Source of the DNA: Piscicola geometra
Taxonomy: Eukaryota > Annelida > Clitellata > Hirudinida > Piscicolidae
Direction of reading: 5' to 3'
Assembly: GCA_943735955.1 (NCBI GenBank)
Contig: OX030960.1
Location: forward strand, 2,425,402 to 2,489,401
DNA length: 64,000 nt
Shown: positions 35,059 through 47,667 of the stretch, in pieces
How positions within the stretch are numbered: the stretch's first letter is position 1
Layout: each line of letters begins with the position of its first letter
Position numbers and translations under genes: made by a program
Notes under the pieces: generated by a model
Databases searched by the model: none
Told to the model about the DNA's origin: nothing
The model's input: only the letters and a program-made list of their open reading frames with translations

Positions 35059-36081
35059 ATGACGAAAGAAGAGACACAAGCCCTGAAACGACTCAAAGAA
35101 AACATAAGAAACAAAGTAATAACAGTCAAAAAGGCGGACAAAAATGATGTATTCGTTATACAACAATACTCAGATTATGATAGAGAAGCCAGAAGACAGC
35201 TGTCCAACACCAACTTCTACAGGACCTCAACCCCATTCCTCTATCAACAAACAGCAAGAATCATTATTGAACCCCTGAGAAATTACAATCTTAGTCCCAC
35301 CCTAAAACAATATCTAATTAACAACCAGAAACCTTTCAAACAAAGAAGATTCTACATTCTCCCTAAGATACACAAAGAGAAAGATAAATGGGACGGTGTA
35401 ATCCCGCCAGGCCGCCCGATTATTACTAACACACAAACTGAAACAACAAATAGAACGAAATTCATAAACCACTACCTTGTCCCCCTAATGAAGACCCACC
35501 CCAGCTATCTCCAAGACAGCTTTGAGCTGATCGGCTTAATAAATCAATTAAACAACAGTAACAAACTCGACAGCACTAATAACAACCTAATTCTAGCAAC
35601 AGCAGATGTAACATCACTTTACACCAATATGATAAACAAAAAAACAATAGCAAAAACAATAAAAATACTGAAAAAAATCCCAGCCCCAAACCGCCCAGAT
35701 GACCTAATTATAGATTTATTGAAAATAACCCTTTATAAAAATTATTTTAATTATGAAGGTACAATCTACAAACAGACTAACGGCCTTGCAATGGGCATTG
35801 CCATGGCGCCCGCCCTAGCCAACATCTATCTGCATGATATAGATAATATAATACTAAAAACCAACCCAATCCTATACAAGAGATATATCGACGATATATT
35901 GATCATATGTACTAAGGAAACACTAGAAGAAATTAAAGCCAGAACCACGAACAGGCTAAGAGAAATCGAGCTAACATACACACAAAGCACCACCAGCCTA
36001 AAGTTCCTGGACCTGACCCTGACGATCAAAAAGAACAAGATCACAACCAAGACATTCGTGAAAGAAACTAACAACTGCTGA
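35059..36081 (+). pseudogene. PLE-A RT fragment, array unit 4
   Basis: 340-codon open frame with the most replacements: Pro in IIIEPLR, Arg in TTNRTKF, Ile in LKKIPAP, Tyr and Lys in ITLYKNYF. The last shares Tyr with unit 7. Catalytic motifs unchanged. Confidence 0.82.
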
Positions 36082-37434
36082 GATGTTAATGGACACTCGC
36101 TCTGCTCCAGTCCATAACATCCATGCAGGTATAAACTCCGTGATTCACAACAAATGTTTTCATTACAAACGTATTGATATTAAAACATTAGTGTTCTATG
36201 CCTAATGCTATCTAAATGGAATCCAATCTACTCAGGCAGAAAGAGCTTTGGGTATGGTGGACATTAGAAGAACTCCGTACATCACCATGGGTTTTATTGC
36301 AAGGGCAAAATTAGATGGAACCTTGGAGTGGTTGATAGGAAAAAGTGAAGAACAAAAATCGCTCATCAAGTATGCGATGAAGACGACTGCCAAGATGAGA
36401 AAGATCAGAAAGATCCTGGAGAGAAGAATCGCAATTCAAAAGATACAAAATAAAGATAGAAAAAAGAAAGAAAAGACGGTTACGATCATCTGATGATCCG
36501 TTATTCGTTAAAATGAACAGCAATGAAAGTATTCATCCAAAAAATACTAAATGAAGAGCTCTTGGATGGTGAGCTGATAACCCATAACTGGATATTAGAG
36601 GATGGTAAACTCAAAAAGTACTTCGGCAGAAAGAAATAAAAATAATTCGACATCAGCTACTGGATACCAGAAGCAGTGGACTTCGACCTTGCGGCAGCCA
36701 GCTTCAGCACAGACATGATTAATAGAGACATTTTATAGATTTTTGTGCTATTATTTTACTTCGTGGAGGCAATCCTAGCGTATTAGCACAACTGAAACAC
36801 TTATTGTTTCTTTCAATGTTTTTCATAATAAAAACAAATAAACCTATTTTTCGAATTAAAATCACTTAATAAAACGTATATGCTAATCTTCAAATCTATG
36901 AAGTATAGTATAATGCAGTTAAGCCGCATACTCGACACGCTGCAACGTGCCTCACTTTTTCATGAGACCTCTAATGTTTTAATCTTCGTTTAGTAATATT
37001 TAGTTTTTTTATAATTCTTTTTCCGAAAATAGTAATTAAATCTCTGAAAAGTGAAAATAAAAAATCCGTGAAAGTACCAAGTTATACCTCTGAATATATA
37101 GAAGCTCCTGCATTTCACGCAATAGTCTAAATATAAAAGAATACTATATTTAGATAAATTAGTACATAAATTGCCACTTCCTGAGCGCACACCTTATCTT
37201 TTCAAATTTCTATGCTCATTAATGTTATAAGAAAATGTTTTAAAATGTATGCAAAGAATGTTGTAGGAATTTTGTTGTAAAATTATTTTTGAAAAGTTTA
37301 ATACAATACTATAATTATATTATATACAATATTTCTTATAAATTTAGGGAATGAGTATACATGTGTATTTATTATAGTTAATTATTATTTCATCGAATTG
37401 CATTTATTATTGGAGGCGTTTCATTCGAAACAAT
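36076..37434 (+). pseudogene. Family U 3' exons and tail, array unit 4
   Basis: A 9-base deletion removes three residues after GFI. The usual stop after RRIA is absent here (GCAATTCAA instead of GCAGTTTAA), so the frame runs on through KIQNKDRKKKEKTVTII to 36493. This unit may show the longer exon of the parent gene. It has the AATAGAGACATT form. Confidence 0.68.
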
Positions 37435-37548
37435 AGAAATAAAGCAAATAAACTTCACCTAATTCCAATTAATAATAAAAAGATTAAAATAACGGAGAAA
37501 AATAAAGACAAAACTAACACACTCTTCACCACAAATAATAGAAAGAAT

Positions 37549-38571
37549 ATGACGAAAGAACAGACACAAGCCCTGAAACGACTCAAAGAAAACATAAGAA
37601 ACAAAGTAATAACAGTCAAAAAGGCGGACAAAAATGATGTATTCGTTATACAACAATACTCAGATTATGATAGAGAAGCCAGAAGACAGCTGTCAAACAC
37701 CAACTTCTGCAGGACCTCAACCCCATTCCTCTATCAACAAACAGCAAGAATCATTATTGAAACCCTGAGAAATTACAATCTTAGTCCCACCCTAAAACAA
37801 TATCTAATTAACAACCAGAAACCTTTCAAACAAAGAAGATTCTACATTCTCCCTAAGATACACAAAGAGAAAGATAAATGGGACGGTGTAATCCCGCCAG
37901 GCCGCCCGATTATTACCTACACACAAACTGAAACAACAAATATAACGAAATTCATAAACCACTACCTTGTCCCCCTAATGAAGACCCACCCCAGCTATCT
38001 CCAAGACAGCTTTGAGCTGATCGGCTTAATAAATCAATTAAACAACAGTAACAAACTCGACAGCACTAATAACAACCTAATTCTAGCAACAGCAGATGTA
38101 ACATCACTTTACACCAATATGATAAACAAAAAAACAATAGCAAAAACAATAAAAATACTGAAAAAATTCCCAGCCCCAAACCGCCCAGATGACCTAATTA
38201 TAGATTTATTGAAAATAACCCTTAATAACAATTATTTTAATTATGAAGGTACAATCTACAAACAGACTAACGGCCTTGCAATGGGCATTGCCATGGCGCC
38301 CGCCCTAGCCAACATCTATCTGCATGATATAGATAATATAATACTAAAAACCAACCCAATCCTATACAAGAGATATATCGACGATATATTGATCATATGT
38401 ACTAAGGAAACACTAGAAGAAATTAAAGCCAGAACCACGAACAGGCTAAGAGAAATCGAGCTAACATACACACAAAGCACCACCAGCCTAAAGTTCCTGA
38501 ACCTGACCCTGACGATCAAAAAGAACAAGATCACAACCAAGACATTCGTGAAAGAAACTAACAATTGCTGA
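37549..38571 (+). pseudogene. PLE-A RT fragment, array unit 5
   Basis: 340-codon open frame. Replacements relative to unit 6: Gln in MTKEQTQ, Cys in TNFCRTS, Tyr in IITYTQ (shared with unit 7), Asn in LKFLNLT. The AAGC-rich start is also altered (AATAAAGC). Confidence 0.82.
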
Positions 38572-39930
38572 GATGTTAATGGACACTCGCTCTGCTCCAG
38601 TCCATAACATCCATGCAGGTATAAACTCCGTGATTCACAACAAATGTTTTCATTACAAACGTATTGATATTAAAACATTAGTGATCTATGCCTAATGCTA
38701 TCTAAATGGAATCCAATCTACTCAGGCAGAAAGAGCTTTGGGTATGGTGGACATTAGAAGAACTCCGTACATCACCATGGGTTTTATTCAAGGTAAGGCA
38801 AGGGCAAAATTAGATGGCACCTTGGAGTGGTTGATAGGAAAAAGTGAAGAACAAAAATCGCTCATCAAGTATGCGATGAAGACGACTGCCAAGATGAGAA
38901 AGATCAGAAAGATCCTGGAGAGAAGAATCGCAGTTTAAAAGATACAAAATAAAGATAGAAAAAAGAAAGAAAAGACGGTTACGATCATCTGATGATCCGT
39001 TATTCGTTAAAATGAACAGCAATGAAAGTATTCATCCAAAAAATACTAAATGAAGAGCTCTTGGATGGTGAGCTGATAACCCATAACTGGATATTAGAGG
39101 ATGGTAAACTCAAAAAGTACTTCGGCAGAAAGAAATAAAAATAATTCGACATCAGCTACTGGATACCAGAAGCAGTGGACTTCGACCTTGCGGCAGCCAG
39201 CTTCAGCACAGACATGATTAATAGAGACATTTTATAGATTTTTGTGCTATTATTTTACTTCGTGGAGGCAATCCTAGCGTATTAGCAAAACTGAAACACT
39301 TATTGTTTCTTTCAATGTTTTTCATAATAAAAACAAATAAACCTATTTTTCGAATTAAAATCACTTAATAAAACGTATATGCTAATCTTCAAATCTATGA
39401 AGTATAGTATAATGCAGTTAAGCCGCATACTCGACACGCTGCAACGTGCCTCACTTTTTCATGAGACCTCTGTTTTAATCTTCGTTTAGTAATATTTAGT
39501 TTTTTTATAATTCTTTTTCCGAAAATAGTAATTAAATCTCTGAAAAGTGAAAATAAAAAATCCGTGCAAGTACCAAGTTATACCTCTGAATATATAGAAG
39601 CTCCTGCATTTCACGCAATAGTCTAAATATAAAAGAATACTATATTTAGATAAGTTAGTACATAAATTGCCACTTCCTGAGCGCACACCTTATCTTTTCA
39701 AATTTCTATGCTCATTAATGTTATAAGAAAATATTTTAAAATGTATGCAAAGAATGTTGTAGGAATTTTGTTGTAAAATTATTTTTGAAAAGTTTAATAC
39801 AATACTATAATTATATTATATACAATATTTCTTATAAATTTAGGGAATGAGTATACATGTGTATTTATTATAGTTAATTATTATTTCATCGAATTGCATT
39901 TATTATTGGAGGCGTTTCATTCGAAACAAT
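38566..39930 (+). pseudogene. Family U 3' exons and tail, array unit 5
   Basis: As in unit 2 with AATAGAGACATT, a 4-base loss near 39470 (CCTCTGTTTT) and minor substitutions. Confidence 0.68.
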
Positions 39931-40044
39931 AGAAAAAAAGCAAAAAAACTTCACATAATTCCAATTAATAATAAAAAGATTAAAATAACGGAGAAAAATA
40001 AAGACAAAACTAACACACTCTTCACCACAAATAATAGAAAGAAT

Positions 40045-41067
40045 ATGACGAAAGAAGAGACACAAGCCCTGAAACGACTCAAAGAAAACATAAGAAACAA
40101 AGTAATAACAGTCAAAAAGGCGGACAAAAATGATGTATTCGTTATACAACAATACTCAGATTATGATAGAGAAGCCAGAAGACAGCTGTCCAACACCAAC
40201 TTCTACAGGACCTCAACCCCATTCCTCTATCAACAAACAGCAAGAATCATTATTGAAACCCTGAGAAATTACAATCTTAGTCCCACCCTAAAACAATATC
40301 TAATTAACAACCAGAAACCTTTCAAACAAAGAAGATTCTACATTCTCCCTAAGATACACAAAGAGAAAGATAAATGGGACGGTGTAATCCCGCCAGGCCG
40401 CCCGATTATTACTAATACACAAACTGAAACAACAAATATAACGAAATTCATAAACCACTACCTTGTCCCCCTAATGAAGACCCACCCCAGCTATCTCCAA
40501 GACAGCTTTGAGCTGATCGGCTTAATAAATCAATTAAACAACAGTAACAAACTCGACAGCACTAATAACAACCTAATTCTAGCAACAGCAGATGTAACAT
40601 CACTTTACACCAATATGATAAACAAAAAAACAATAGCAAAAACAATAAAAATACTGAAAAAATTCCCAGCCCCAAACCGCCCAGATGACCTAATTATAGA
40701 TTTATTGAAAATAACCCTTAATAACAATTATTTTAATTATGAAGGTACAATCTACAAACAGACTAACGGCCTTGCAATGGGCATTGCCATGGCGCCCGCC
40801 CTAGCCAACATCTATCTGCATGATATAGATAATATAATACTAAAAACCAACCCAATCCTATACAAGAGATATATCGACGATATATTGATCATATGTACTA
40901 AGGAAACACTAGAAGAAATTAAAGCCAGAACCACGAACAGGCTAAGAGAAATCGAGCTAACATACACACAAAGCACCACCAGCCTAAAGTTCCTGGACCT
41001 GACCCTGACGATCAAAAAGAACAAGATCACAACCAAGACATTCGTGAAAGAAACTAACAACTGCTGA
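40045..41067 (+). pseudogene. PLE-A RT fragment, array unit 6 (consensus-like)
   Basis: 340-codon open frame that matches the majority residue at every position I compared, so it is the best stand-in for the amplified ancestor. Ends in the same foreign Cys-TGA. Confidence 0.82.
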
Positions 41068-42427
41068 GATGTTAATGGACACTCGCTCTGCTCCAGTCCA
41101 TAACATCCATGCAGGTATAAACTCCGTGATTCACAACAAATGTTTTCATTACAAACGTATTGATATTAAAACATTAGTGTTCTATGCCTAATGCTATCTA
41201 AATGGAATCCAATCTACTCAGGCAGAAAGAGCTTTGGGTATGGTGGACATTAGAAGAACTCCGTACATCACCATGGGTTTTATTCAAGGTAAGGCAAGGG
41301 CAAAATTAGATGGCACCTTGGAGTGGTTGATAGGAAAAAGTGAAGAACAAAAATCGCTCATCAAGTATGCGATGAAGACGACTGCCAAGATGAGAAAGAT
41401 CAGAAAGATCCTGGAGAGAAGAATCGCAGTTTAAAAGATACAAAATAAAGATAGAAAAAAGAAAGAAAAGACGGTTACGATCATCTGATGATCCGTTATT
41501 CGTTAAAATGAACAGCAATGAAAGTATTCATCCAAAAAATACTAAATGAAGAGCTCTTGGATGGTGAGCTGATAACCCATAAGTGGATATTAGAGGATGG
41601 TAAACTCAAAAAGTACTTCGGCAGAAAGAAATAAAAATAATTCGACATCAGCTACTGGATACCAGAAGCAGTGGACTTCGACCTTGCGGCAGCCAGCTTC
41701 AGCACAGACATGATTAATAGACATTTTATAGATTTTTGTGCTATTATTTTACTTCGTGGAGGCAATCCTAGCGTATTAGCACAACTGAAACACTTATTGT
41801 TTCTTTCAATGTTTTTCATAATAAAAACAAATAAACCTATTTTTCGAATTAAAATCACTTAATAAAACGTATATGCTAATCTTCAAATCTATGAAGTATA
41901 GTATAATGCAGTTAAGCCGCATACTCGACACGCTGCAACGTGCCTCACTTTTTCATGAGACCTCTAATGTTTTAATCTTCGTTTAGTAATATTTAGTTTT
42001 TTTATAATTCTTTTTCCGAAAATAGTAATTAAATCTCTGAAAAGTGAAAATAAAAAATCCGTGCAAGTACCAAGTTATACCTCTGAATATATAGAAGCTC
42101 CTGCATTTCACGCAATAGTCTAAATATAAAAGAATACTATATTTAGATAAGTTAGTACATAAATTGCCACTTCCTGAGCGCACACCTTATCTTTTCAAAT
42201 TTCTATGCTCATTAATGTTATAAGAAAATATTTTAAAATGTATGCAAAGAATGTTGTAGGAATTTTGTTGTAAAATTATTTTTGAAAAGTTTAATACAAT
42301 ACTATAATTATATTATATACAATATTTCTTATAAATTTAGGGAATGAGTATACATGTGTATTTATTATAGTTAATTATTATTTCATCGAATTGCATTTAT
42401 TATTGGAGGCGTTTCATTCGAAACAAT
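41062..42427 (+). pseudogene. Family U 3' exons and tail, array unit 6
   Basis: As in unit 1, with the short AATAGACATT form; Lys for Asn in the THNWILE block (ATAAGTGGATA). Confidence 0.68.
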
Positions 42428-42541
42428 AGAAAAAAAGCAAAAAAACTTCACATAATTCCAATTAATAATAAAAAGATTAAAATAACGGAGAAAAATAAAG
42501 ACAAAACTAACACACTCTTCACCACAAATAATAGAAAGAAT

Positions 42542-43564
42542 ATGACGAAAGAAGAGACACAAGCCCTGAAACGACTCATAGAAAACATAAGAAACAAAGT
42601 AATAACAGTCAAAAAGGCGGACAAAAATGATGTATTCGTTATACAACAATACTCAGATTATGATAGAGAAGCCAGAAGACAGCTGTCCAACACCAACTTC
42701 TACAGGACCTCAACCCCATTCCTCTATCAACAAACAGCAAGAATCATTATTGAAACCCTGAGAAATTACAATCTTAGTCCCACCCTAAAACAATATCTAA
42801 TTAACAACCAGAAACCTTTCAAACAAAGAAGATTCTACATTCTCCCTAAGATACACAAAGAGAAAGATAAATGGGACGGTGTAATCCCGCCAGGCCGCCC
42901 GATTATTACCTACACACAAACTGAAACAACAAATATAACGAAATTCATAAACCACTACCTTGTCCCCCTAATGAAGACCCACCCCAGCTATCTCCAAGAC
43001 AGCTTTGAGCTGATCGGCTTAATAAATCAATTAAACAACAGTAACAAACTCGACAGCACTAATAACAACCTAATTCTAGCAACAGCAGATGTAACATCAC
43101 TTTACACCAATATGATAAACAAAAAAACAATAGCAAAAACAATAAAAATACTGAAAAAATTCCCAGCCCCAAACCGCCCAGATGACCTAATTATAGATTT
43201 ATTGAAAATAACCCTTTATAACAATTATTTTAATTATGAAGGTACAATCTACAAACAGACTAACGGCCTTGCAATGGGCATTGCCATGGCGCCCGCCCTA
43301 GCCAACATCTATCTGCATGATATAGATAATATAATACTAAAAACCAACCCAATCCTATACAAGAGATATATCGACGATATATTGATCATATGTACTAAGG
43401 AAACACTAGAAGAAATTAAAGCCAGAACCACGAACAGGCTAAGAGAAATCGAGCTAACATACACACAAAGCACCACCAGCCTAAAGTTCCTGGACCTGAC
43501 CCTGACGATCAAAAAGAACAAGATCACAACCAAGACATTCGTGAAAGAAACTAACAACTGCTGA
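42542..43564 (+). pseudogene. PLE-A RT fragment, array unit 7
   Basis: 340-codon open frame. Replacements relative to unit 6: Ile in RLIENIR, Tyr in IITYTQ (as unit 5) and Tyr in ITLYNNYF (as unit 4). The mixture of variants shared with different units suggests exchange between units. Confidence 0.82.
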
Positions 43565-44926
43565 GATGTTAATGGACACTCGCTCTGCTCCAGTCCATAA
43601 CATCCATGCAGGTATAAACTCCGTGATTCACAACAAATGTTTTCATTACAAACGTATTGATATTAAAACATTAGTGTTCTATGCCTAATGCTATCTAAAT
43701 GGAATCCAATCTACTCAGGCAGAAAGAGCTTTGGGTATGGTGGACATTAGAAGAACTCCGTACATCACCATGGGTTTTATTCAAGGTAAGGCAAGGGCAA
43801 AATTAGATGGCACCTTGGAGTGGTTGATAGGAAAAAGTGAAGAACAAAAATCGCTCATCAAGTATGCGATGAAGACGACTGCCAAGATGAGAAAGATCAG
43901 AAAGATCCTGGAGAGAAGAATCGCAGTTTAAAAAATACAAAATAAAGATAGAAAAAAGAAAGAAAAGACGGTTACGATCATCTGATGATCCGTTATTCGT
44001 TAAAATGAACAGCAATGAAAGTATTCATCCAAAAAATACTAAATGAAGAGCTCTTGGATGGTGAGCTGATAACCCATAACTGGATATTAGAGGATGGTAA
44101 ACTCAAAAAGTACTTCGGCAGAAAGAAATAAAAATAATTCGACATCAGCTACTGGATACCAGAAGCAGTGGACTTCGACCTTGCGGCAGCCAGCTTCAGC
44201 ACAGACATGATTAATAGAGACATTTTATAGATTTTTGTGCTATTATTTTACTTCGTGGAGGCAATCCTAGCGTATTAGCACAACTGAAACACTTATTGTT
44301 TCTTTCAATGTTTTTCATAATAAAAACAAATAAACCTATTTTTCGAATTAAAATCACTTAATAAAACGTATATGCTAATCTTCAACTCTATGAAGTATAG
44401 TATAATGCAGTTAAGCCGCATACTCGACACGCTGCAACGTGCCTCACTTTTTCATGAGACCTCTAATGTTTTAATCTTCGTTTAGTAATATTTAGTTTTT
44501 TTATAATTCTTTTTCCGAAAATAGTAATTAAATCTCTGAAAAGTGAAAATAAAAAATCCGTGCAAGTACCAAGTTATACCTCTGAATATATAGAAGCTCC
44601 TGCATTTCACGCAATAGTCTAAATATAAAAGAATACTATATTTAGATAAATTAGTACATAAATTGCCACTTCCTGAGCGCACACCTTATCTTTTCAAATT
44701 TCTATGCTCATTAATGTTATAAGAAAATATTTTAAAATGTATGCAAAGAATGTTGTAGGAATTTTGTTGTAAAATTATTTTTGAAAAGTTTAATACAATA
44801 CTATAATTATATTATATACAATATTTCTTATAAATTTAGGGAATGAGTATACATGTGTATTTATTATAGTTAATTATTATTTCATCGAATTGCATTTATT
44901 ATTGGAGGCGTTTCATTCGAAACAAT
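43559..44926 (+). pseudogene. Family U 3' exons and tail, array unit 7
   Basis: As in unit 2 (AATAGAGACATT form). Past 44926 the noncoding family-U tail continues without a new RT copy, so this is the array end. Confidence 0.68.
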
Positions 44927-45504
44927 AGAAATGTTTGATTTGAAAACTACAAATATTGAAAAAGTCGAACACGCTTCAGACATGCTTGTGCATAATCTAG
45001 CTAAAAGTTCAAAAAAAAGAAAAAAAATTTAAATTATTCAAAGTAGACTTACTTGAACATGTGCCTACAATTCTTGCAAACATGACATCAGGCTTCTCCA
45101 ATAGTCTTGCCATGCTAAAACTAACTTTATTCTGCGAAAGTTGTACCTCAGTAGAATCTGTTCTTTATATATAGAAGCTCCTGTATTTCGCGCCATATAG
45201 ACTGAATTATAAAAGAATATATTAAGTACGCGATCTACATAGATTGCCACTTCGTTATATCTTTGCCTTTCTATGTTCATTAATGTTATAGGAGAATATA
45301 TATAAACGCATGCAAATACAATTTTTTTTACAACCATAAAGTCGCAACAAAGGAAAAATGATTCTACTGATTTGAATAACTTAATTGCATACGAAAAACT
45401 GAAGTAAGCGTTGTTTTTATAAAAATATATATGCGTATTCTGTCATAAAAAGAACAATCTGACTTTTATTCTTGATAATCTTTGTTGTATGTTACTTCTT
45501 TTAG
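44927..45504 (+). other. Family U noncoding tail beyond the array
   Basis: Continues from the last unit: GATTTGAAAACTACAAATATT recurs at about 57225. A diverged copy of the unit's own TATATAGAAGCTCCTG segment lies at 45170. Ends in CTTCTTTTAG, a splice-acceptor-like stretch before the acidic-tail exon. Confidence 0.5.
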
Positions 45505-45750
45505 CTAAAAAGATCAACTGGTATCACTTGAAAAGTATTCTATGCGTAATCGCCCATTCATTCTACTACCGATTATGAAAAATAAAGTGGAAAACGGACG
45601 ATTAAGTGCAGATGAAACTAAAACAATGGATCCTTGAAGAAAGCCGCGATGAAAGCCGTGAGGATAAAGGCATGAGTGACGATGAAGAAACTATCAGCGA
45701 GATCGACACTGAAATGAGTGATGGCCAAGAAGAATATAATTAGTGATAAG
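45505..45750 (+). repeat. Repeated acidic-tail exon, copy 2
   Basis: Near-identical to 14281-14530, including the acidic EESRDESREDKGMSDDEE segment. About 500 bases of matching downstream sequence (to about 46280) are also shared with 14531-15070 and 58520-58940. Confidence 0.65.
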
Positions 45751-46310
45751 GATGATCATATCAAATAGTGTATTCCAAGTCGAGGGGATACATTGAAAAC
45801 ATTTTTTAGTGAAAAAAACTGAAATGCGTAATTATGAAAAGTAGAGTTGGTAAAAAAATTTATTCGTTAATCGGTGTTTTTATTATTTCTGGTGTTCATA
45901 AACGAATCAATCAGTGAAATATTGTATAAATGTTGGTCAAGAAACCGGTTTGTTGTTATGTCTTAAAGAATCAAGTGCCCATTCAGTAAAATTAAATTTT
46001 TAAATTTCATTGAAACAATTAATCAATTTTTCATTTATTTTACTATCAAATCTACTGCTTTAATTAGTTCATATGGACACAGATAAGTTCAAAACTATTT
46101 TTTAAAACTTTTTATTCCGGTAAAACCAACTATCTCCAAATAATGGTAAAACTAAGTGTGTAGGTAGTTTAGAAAGTTCAAGCCGTTGTGCAACAATGCA
46201 TGCTATAAAAAGAACCAAACTCACTGATTCCTAGAATCTCATCACATGCAAGCCCCTTACAAAGATCTTAATCGATAGAAAAATTAATATCTGCTGATTT
46301 CATAATTACA

Positions 46311-46445
46311 TGGGCAGCGATCCTGGGGGGGTCCTGGGGTCAGATATTGATATGCTTTTGCTTCTAGTGTAAGAATATCAGTTAGAAGAAATAAAGAATA
46401 AGTGTCAAGGTTTTGATCAGCCATCATAACTGATTAATAAAAAAA
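46311..46445 (+). pseudogene. hAT-like end fused to BTB exon-2 fragment
   Basis: CATGGGCAGCGATCCTGGGG is followed by a second G-rich block like the hAT left end at 4122. Directly after it, from about 46343, DIDMLLLLV, a stop and EYQLEEIKNKCQGFDQPS match exon 2 of the BTB family (compare NVDILLPLVEEYQIEEI). A short broken copy. Confidence 0.55.
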
Positions 46446-46514
46446 GCCACTTTTTTCAAAGCCTTTATCTCTGCCCATTCTTTCATCATTCATTCACATA
46501 TTTTCCACTAGAAC

Positions 46515-46860
<346 letters not shown>

Positions 46861-47002
46861 CGTCTTGGGATCCGAACCCTCCAATTAATGGTGAGATTAA
46901 TGTGGACTCACCACTTTTTAAACCAAAAAAATAGTTGAACTCTTATATAATATCTTCTAGTGCTTGAAAGCTTTTTATTATTTTTCAATAAAGGATTAAA
47001 CA
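46861..47002 (+). mobile_element. hAT-like subterminal sequence before BTB copy
   Basis: CGTCTTGGGATCCGAACCCTCC and the following 130 bases match 8180-8325 inverted. The terminal 20 bases are missing, replaced by the CTA array. Confidence 0.5.
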
Positions 47003-47660
47003 ATGGATACTGGAAAAAAATGGAACGACTTTAGCATTCCTGGCTCTCTCCACCATCTCGATTGAAGTTGAAGACAAACTTCTCCACGTGCACAAAGAAG
47101 TCCTTGCAAAGTGGTCTCCTGTTTTTCATTTGATGTTCACTACTGACTTCAAAGAAAAAAAGAAACAAAAAGTTCAACTTCCCGGAAAGAAGGTAGAAGA
47201 TGTAATTGCGCTTCTACAGTGCATTTACTTGCCTGGGAAGCCTGTAACAGGTAAGGGGGAAAGTGGATTGCGAATGGAAACGGGAGGAAACATGCGTGGA
47301 TGTAGAGATGAAGTGACCACAATTGTATTGCATCATACTACATCCTCATTTCATCACCCCATTGCTACCGTCACCATAGACTCTAATGTGGATATTCTTT
47401 TGCCTCTGGTGGAAGAATATCAAATAGAAGAAATTGTGAAAATCATAACTGATTTTTGTTAAGTGAAAGAGCTTTTATTTTCATAGCTTTCATATCTTCC
47501 CATTCTTTTTTTACCTATTCATTTATTTTCCACTAACCACGCAGCTTTCCTTCTCACCAAGGGAGGCAGCGTGGAATTGTTGCTATTGGTACAGCAATAT
47601 GATCCCCAACAGTTGAAGGCAAAGTGTGTCGAGAAGGTATGGGTGGTTTGGATGGTTGTG
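47003..47660 (+). pseudogene. BTB/POZ-domain gene, second copy, frameshifted and chimeric
   Basis: Exons 47003-47250, 47380 to about 47445 and 47545-47636. ATG 47003 gives MDTGKKWNDFSIPGS, but a 2-base loss in the CT run (about 47045) shifts the frame. After it the BTB core (HVHKEVLAKWSPVF, KKQKVQLPGKKVEDVIALLQ) is open. The intron 47251-47379 has GTAAGG and TAG borders and joins PVT to DSNVDILLPLVEEYQ. Exon 3 (GGSVELLLLVQQYDPQQLKA) lacks the TAG seen in the minus-strand copy. After 47660 the sequence switches to family U, so the coiled-coil tail is lost. Confidence 0.68.
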
Positions 47661-47667
47661 GGAGAAA

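Larger units (their letters stand above)
27452..44926 (+). repeat. Seven-unit head-to-tail chimeric array, about 2.5 kb per unit
   Basis: Units: 27452-29948, 29949-32447, 32448-34944, 34945-37434, 37435-39930, 39931-42427, 42428-44926 (2490-2499 bp each). Each is about 1131 bp of PLE-A RT followed by about 1366 bp of family U 3' exons plus noncoding sequence. The RT-to-U junction (ACAAC then TGCTGAG) and the U-to-RT junction (an AGAAA shared by both parents) are the same in every unit. Units differ by scattered substitutions and small indels, so they are real copies rather than one sequence repeated by mistake. Confidence 0.95.

Noticed and set aside
27452..44926. CRISPR or satellite DNA
   Set aside because: Units of 2.5 kb with an RT frame and no short repeat/spacer alternation. 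The genome is eukaryotic. A classical satellite would not contain parent-flanked PLE and exon pieces.
44900..44930. GTTTC-ATTC-GAAAC hairpin as a recombination site
   Set aside because: Only 5 bp of stem and also present at 57198 without any array; the junction is better explained by AGAAA microhomology.
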